Assembly (NCBI GenBank): GCA_009697815.1
Contig: WLRQ01000015.1
Location: forward strand, 1 to 45,110
Direction: 5' to 3'
DNA length: 45,110 nt
Origin: Actinomycetota bacterium
GTDB taxonomy: Bacteria > Actinomycetota > Actinomycetes > S36-B12 > CAIYMF01
Part shown: one piece after another, positions 42,068 to 45,110 of the stretch
Position numbering within the stretch: the stretch's first letter is position 1
Layout of the letters: each line of letters starts with the position of its first letter
Made by a program: the position numbers and the translations under genes
Notes under the pieces: generated by a model
Databases searched by the model: none
Told to the model about the DNA's origin: nothing
What the model saw: the letters and a program-made list of their open reading frames with translations, nothing else

Positions 42068-43747
42068 GTGGGTCACGTCGAGGTCGCCAGGGTCACGCAC
42101 ACGCTGCCCGACGGACGTGTCCTCCTCGACGATGTCGGCTTCCGCGTCGGGGATGGCGCAAAGGTCGCCCTGGTCGGCGCTAACGGGGCGGGCAAGACCA
42201 CGTTGATGCGCCTGGTGTCAGGTGACCTCGATCCGCAGGACGGTGCGATCATCCGGTCGGGTGGGCTCGGAGTGATGAGGCAGTTCATCGGACAGGTGCG
42301 CGACGAGTCGACCGTTCGTGATCTGCTGGTGTCGATTTCTCCGCCCCGAGTGTGCGCGGCGGCGATCGCCCTCGATCGTGCCGAGCTCGCGATGATGGAC
42401 AGCGAGGACGAGGCCACGCAGATGGCCTATGCCCACGCGATCGGCGATTGGGCGGACGCCGGCGGCTATGACGCCGAGGTGCTGTGGGATGTCTGCACGG
42501 TCGCGGCTCTCGGGCTCTCGTTCGAGCGCGCACAGTATCGCGAGACCCGCACGCTCTCCGGCGGCGAGCAGAAGCGCCTGGTGCTCGAGGCGCTCTTGCG
42601 TGGACCCGACGAGGTGCTGCTCCTGGACGAGCCTGACAACTATCTCGACGTGCCGGGCAAGGAGTGGCTCGAGCGCCGCATCGCGGAGTCCCCCAAGACG
42701 GTGCTGTTCGTCTCACACGACCGAGAGTTGTTGTCGCGCACGGCAACTGCGGTGGTGACCGTCGAGCTGGGCGCCGCTGGCAACACCACCTGGACGCACA
42801 GCGGCAACTTTGCGAGTTACCACGAGGCGCGCGCCGCACGCTTCGCCAGGCTCGAGGAGATGCGTCGGCGATGGGATGAAGAACTCGCCAAGCTCAAGGC
42901 CCTCGTGCTGATGTACAAGACGAAGTCCGCGTTCAATGACGGGCTCGCGTCTCGCTACCAGGCGGCGAAGACTCGACTCTCGAAGTTCGAGGAAGCAGGA
43001 CCACCTCAGGAGATCGCCCGCGAGCAGAGCGTCAGGATTCGCCTCACGGGTGGTCGCACCGGGAAGCGGGCCGTCGTGTGCGAGGGGCTGGAGCTTTCGG
43101 GGCTGATGGATCCGTTCGACCTCGAAGTCTGGTTTGGTGAGCGGGTCGCGGTGCTCGGAGCGAACGGATCGGGCAAGTCCCATTTCCTGCGGTTGTTGGC
43201 CGCGGGTGGGAGCGACCCAGAACTCGAGCACAGGCCCGTCGGCGATGTGCCCCTGGCTCCGGTGGCCCACACGGGAACGGCGCGATTGGGCGCTCGGGTC
43301 CGCCCGGGTTGGTTTGCCCAGACCCATGAGCACCCCGAACTTCGGGGTCGGACCCTGCTAGAAATCCTGCACCGCGGTGACGATCACCGTGCAGGCATGG
43401 GACGTGAGCTCGCGAGCCGCAAGCTCGACCGCTACGAGATGTCCTATGCGGCCGAGCAGACCTTCGACACCCTCTCGGGCGGGCAGCAGGCACGGTTCCA
43501 GATCCTGCTCCTCGAGCTCTCGGGTGCCACGCTGCTCCTGCTCGATGAGCCGACCGACAACCTCGATCTCGCGAGCGCTGAGGCCCTCGAGGAAGGCCTG
43601 GCCGCATTCGAGGGCACGGTCATCGCGGTGACACATGACCGTTGGTTTGCGAGGGGTTTCGACCGCTTCCTCGTCTTCTCCTCCGACGGCACTGTGAAAG
43701 AGGTTCCCGAGCCTGCCTGGGGTGAATCCAGACCGGTTCGGGGCTAG
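42068..43747 (+). CDS. ABC-F family ATP-binding protein
   Basis: A 559-residue protein with two ABC ATPase domains and no membrane helices. Domain 1 has Walker A GANGAGKTT (37-45), signature LSGGEQKR (163-170) and Walker B LLLDEP with Asp187/Glu188. A charged helical linker follows (about 250-325). Domain 2 has Walker A GANGSGKSH (364-372), signature LSGGQQAR near 469 and LLLDEPTDNLDL. This is the ABC-F architecture, whose members act on the ribosome as translation factors or antibiotic-resistance proteins. The GTG start has GAGGGAG at 42050-42056. It is 48 bases after the carbamate kinase and upstream of rplM. Family sure; role uncertain. Confidence 0.92.
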   Translation: MGHVEVARVTHTLPDGRVLLDDVGFRVGDGAKVALVGANGAGKTTLMRLVSGDLDPQDGAIIRSGGLGVMRQFIGQVRDESTVRDLLVSISPPRVCAAAIALDRAELAMMDSEDEATQMAYAHAIGDWADAGGYDAEVLWDVCTVAALGLSFERAQYRETRTLSGGEQKRLVLEALLRGPDEVLLLDEPDNYLDVPGKEWLERRIAESPKTVLFVSHDRELLSRTATAVVTVELGAAGNTTWTHSGNFASYHEARAARFARLEEMRRRWDEELAKLKALVLMYKTKSAFNDGLASRYQAAKTRLSKFEEAGPPQEIAREQSVRIRLTGGRTGKRAVVCEGLELSGLMDPFDLEVWFGERVAVLGANGSGKSHFLRLLAAGGSDPELEHRPVGDVPLAPVAHTGTARLGARVRPGWFAQTHEHPELRGRTLLEILHRGDDHRAGMGRELASRKLDRYEMSYAAEQTFDTLSGGQQARFQILLLELSGATLLLLDEPTDNLDLASAEALEEGLAAFEGTVIAVTHDRWFARGFDRFLVFSSDGTVKEVPEPAWGESRPVRG

Positions 43748-43763
43748 CACAACGGGGGGCGTT

Positions 43764-43793
43764 TTGACCCCCTCGACACCGGGCGGGTACTCT
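43764..43793 (+). promoter_or_regulatory. Promoter for rplM-rpsI
   Basis: TTGACC (43764-43769), an 18-bp spacer and TACTCT (43788-43793). The -35 lies in CGTTTTGACCCC and the -10 in GGGTACTCT, the latter also at the tRNA-Thr promoter. Start near 43800, giving a leader of about 155 nt. Confidence 0.72.
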
Positions 43794-43954
43794 GGCGTGT
43801 CGCCGCGCGTGCCGATCCCTTGGGGTCGGACATCCGAGCCGAACTCGGCCCGAAGGGGCCCGGTCCGCCTGGGTAGTTCGATGCGACCTGAGACGACTGC
43901 GAGGCGGGCCGGACGGCCCACCAGCACATTCCGACGAGAACGAAGGCGACAACC

Positions 43955-44398
43955 GTGCGCACGTACAGCCCGAAGGCCAGCGAGATCACTCGCGAGTGGC
44001 ACGTCATCGATGCCACGGACGTCGTCCTGGGCCGACTTGCCTCGCAGGTTGCGATCCTCCTGCGTGGAAAGAACAAGCCCACGTTCGCGCCGCACGTCGA
44101 TGGTGGTGACTTCGTCATCATCATCAACGCCGACAAGGTTGCCCTCACCGGCAACAAGCGCGAGCAGAAGATGGCCTACCACCACTCCGGTTACCCGGGC
44201 GGACTGCGCGCCACCTCCTACGTCCAGCTCCTCGAGACCAACCCGCGTCGCGCGGTGGAGAAGGCCGTCAAGGGAATGCTGCCGCACAACAAGCTCAGCA
44301 ACCAGGTCATCAAGAAGCTGAAGGTGTACACGGGTTCGGAGCACCCGCACGCCGCACAGCTCCCGAAGCCTCACGATATTTCCCAGGTCGCGCAGTAA
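43955..44398 (+). CDS. rplM: 50S ribosomal protein L13
   Basis: A 147-residue early assembly protein. It begins [20 protein letters not shown] and includes [18 protein letters not shown] and the signature [18 protein letters not shown]. The GTG start has GAAGG at 43942-43946. It pairs with rpsI, as in most bacteria. Confidence 0.97.
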   Translation: MRTYSPKASEITREWHVIDATDVVLGRLASQVAILLRGKNKPTFAPHVDGGDFVIIINADKVALTGNKREQKMAYHHSGYPGGLRATSYVQLLETNPRRAVEKAVKGMLPHNKLSNQVIKKLKVYTGSEHPHAAQLPKPHDISQVAQ

Positions 44399-44438
44399 GC
44401 GCCACGGCTAACAACAAGTAACTGAAAGGACCGTGGGC

Positions 44439-44945
44439 GTGAGCGAGACCGTCGCCGAGACCACCGACAGCACCGACATCGACGAGGAAATCGAGGGTGA
44501 CTACACCTCCGAGACCCCGTCTTCAGCGATCGCGGTTACCCACCGCGATGTCGCGACCCGCCCCGCGGCAGCCACTGGCCGCCGCAAGGAGGCGATCGCT
44601 CGGGTGCGCATCGTCCCGGGCACCGGTCGCTGGGTCGTGAACGGCCGCACTCTGGACGGGTACTTCCCGAACAAGGTGCACCAGCAGCTGGTGAACGAGC
44701 CCTTCAAGACCACCGACCAGGAGGGGCGTTACGACGTCCTTGCCCGGCTCTCGGGCGGCGGCACCACCGGCCAGGCCGGCGCACTTCGCCTGGGCATCGC
44801 GCGCTGCCTCAACGACATCGATGTCGAGGCCTTCCGCCCGGCACTGAAGAAGGCTGGCTTCCTCACGCGCGACGCGCGGATCAAGGAGCGCAAGAAGGCC
44901 GGTCTGAAGAAGGCACGCAAGGCTCCGCAGTACTCCAAGCGCTGA
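44439..44945 (+). CDS. rpsI: 30S ribosomal protein S9
   Basis: A 168-residue protein whose C-terminal tail touches the P-site tRNA. About 45 acidic residues precede the conserved [20 protein letters not shown]; the actinobacterial extension is common. The core ends RKAPQYSKR with the tRNA-contacting Lys-Arg. The GTG at 44439 is chosen because AAAGGA (44425-44430) is 8 bases away; the GTG at 44433 is only 2 bases away. Confidence 0.96.
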   Translation: MSETVAETTDSTDIDEEIEGDYTSETPSSAIAVTHRDVATRPAAATGRRKEAIARVRIVPGTGRWVVNGRTLDGYFPNKVHQQLVNEPFKTTDQEGRYDVLARLSGGGTTGQAGALRLGIARCLNDIDVEAFRPALKKAGFLTRDARIKERKKAGLKKARKAPQYSKR

Positions 44946-45001
44946 CCGAGTGCGGCGAGGGCTGAATCTTCTCCCCTCCCGCGCGTGTGCCACCTCACGT
45001 C

Positions 45002-45036
45002 GACGATGCCCCGGGGCTACGCTCCGGGGCATCGTC
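45002..45036 (+). terminator. Terminator after rpsI
   Basis: GACGATGCCCCGG (45002-45014) and CCGGGGCATCGTC (45024-45036) form a perfect 13-bp stem with a 9-base loop, 56 bases after the rpsI stop. No T run follows. Confidence 0.8.
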
Positions 45037-45064
45037 ATGTTCGCATCGTGCCGGCGGGATCACT

Positions 45065-45110
45065 GATCCAGAGACACCGATCCAGAGACACCGATCCAGA
45101 GACACCGATC
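45065..45110. repeat. 14-bp tandem repeat running off the right edge
   Basis: GATCCAGAGACACC is repeated exactly at 45065-45078, 45079-45092 and 45093-45106, and GATC at 45107-45110 starts a fourth copy. The unit is not a multiple of three and lies in non-coding DNA after the rpsI terminator, so it is a minisatellite-type array whose full size is outside the window. Confidence 0.9.

Overview
The window is a high-G+C chromosomal segment from an actinobacterium (Actinomycetota). The evidence is gene order: tRNA-Thr, tRNA-Met, rpmG, a HadA/HadB-type dehydratase pair, tRNA-Trp, secE, nusG, rplKA, rplJL, rpoBC, then a str operon followed directly by S10, spc and alpha genes. Supporting traits are GTG/TTG starts, a NusG with a long acidic N-terminus, acidic tails on L10 and L17, a short-lid adenylate kinase and zinc-binding forms of L33, S14, S4 and L36. 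murB and a class I aminotransferase between hadB and tRNA-Trp would fit Micrococcales or relatives, but that is only an inference from memory.

Layout. 1-1017: a reverse-strand SDR oxidoreductase. 1066-3369: a promoter, tRNA-Thr(GGT), tRNA-Met(CAT), rpmG, then a FabG-like reductase and two hot-dog dehydratase subunits. 3423-5729: murB and, on the reverse strand, an aspartate-type aminotransferase. 5801-10000: promoter, tRNA-Trp(CCA), secE, nusG, rplK, rplA, then a separate promoter, L10 leader with attenuator hairpin, rplJ and rplL. 10001-17980: a 511-base non-coding region, rpoB (TTG start), rpoC and a strong hairpin. 18096-18476: a TM2 membrane protein. 18477-23300: long leader, rpsL, rpsG, fusA, tuf and a 15-bp hairpin. 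23365-33057: the S10 and spc ribosomal protein genes, with an internal promoter before rplN. 33074-35957: hairpin, secY, adk, map. 36159-40940: infA, rpmJ, rpsM, rpsK, rpsD, rpoA, rplQ, truA. 41054-43747: carbamate kinase and an ABC-F ATPase. 43764-45036: promoter, rplM, rpsI and terminator. A 14-bp tandem repeat runs off the right edge.

Functionally this is the core gene-expression locus: about thirty ribosomal proteins, the RNA polymerase alpha, beta and beta' subunits, elongation factors EF-Tu and EF-G, initiation factor IF1, NusG, the SecYE translocon core, N-terminal methionine removal (map) and tRNA pseudouridylation (truA). The genes are mostly overlapping or closely spaced, so balanced synthesis probably depends on translational coupling, the hairpins between blocks, and a family of promoters with a TTTTG-type -35 region spaced 17-18 bp from a TANNNT -10.

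I found no new biological system. The segment is overwhelmingly conserved housekeeping sequence. The items worth a second look are regulatory (shared promoter wording, L10 attenuator, hairpins overlapping a promoter and the truA start), the non-ribosomal insertions (TM2 protein, carbamate kinase, ABC-F protein) and the terminal minisatellite. All promoter, terminator and leader calls are by eye.
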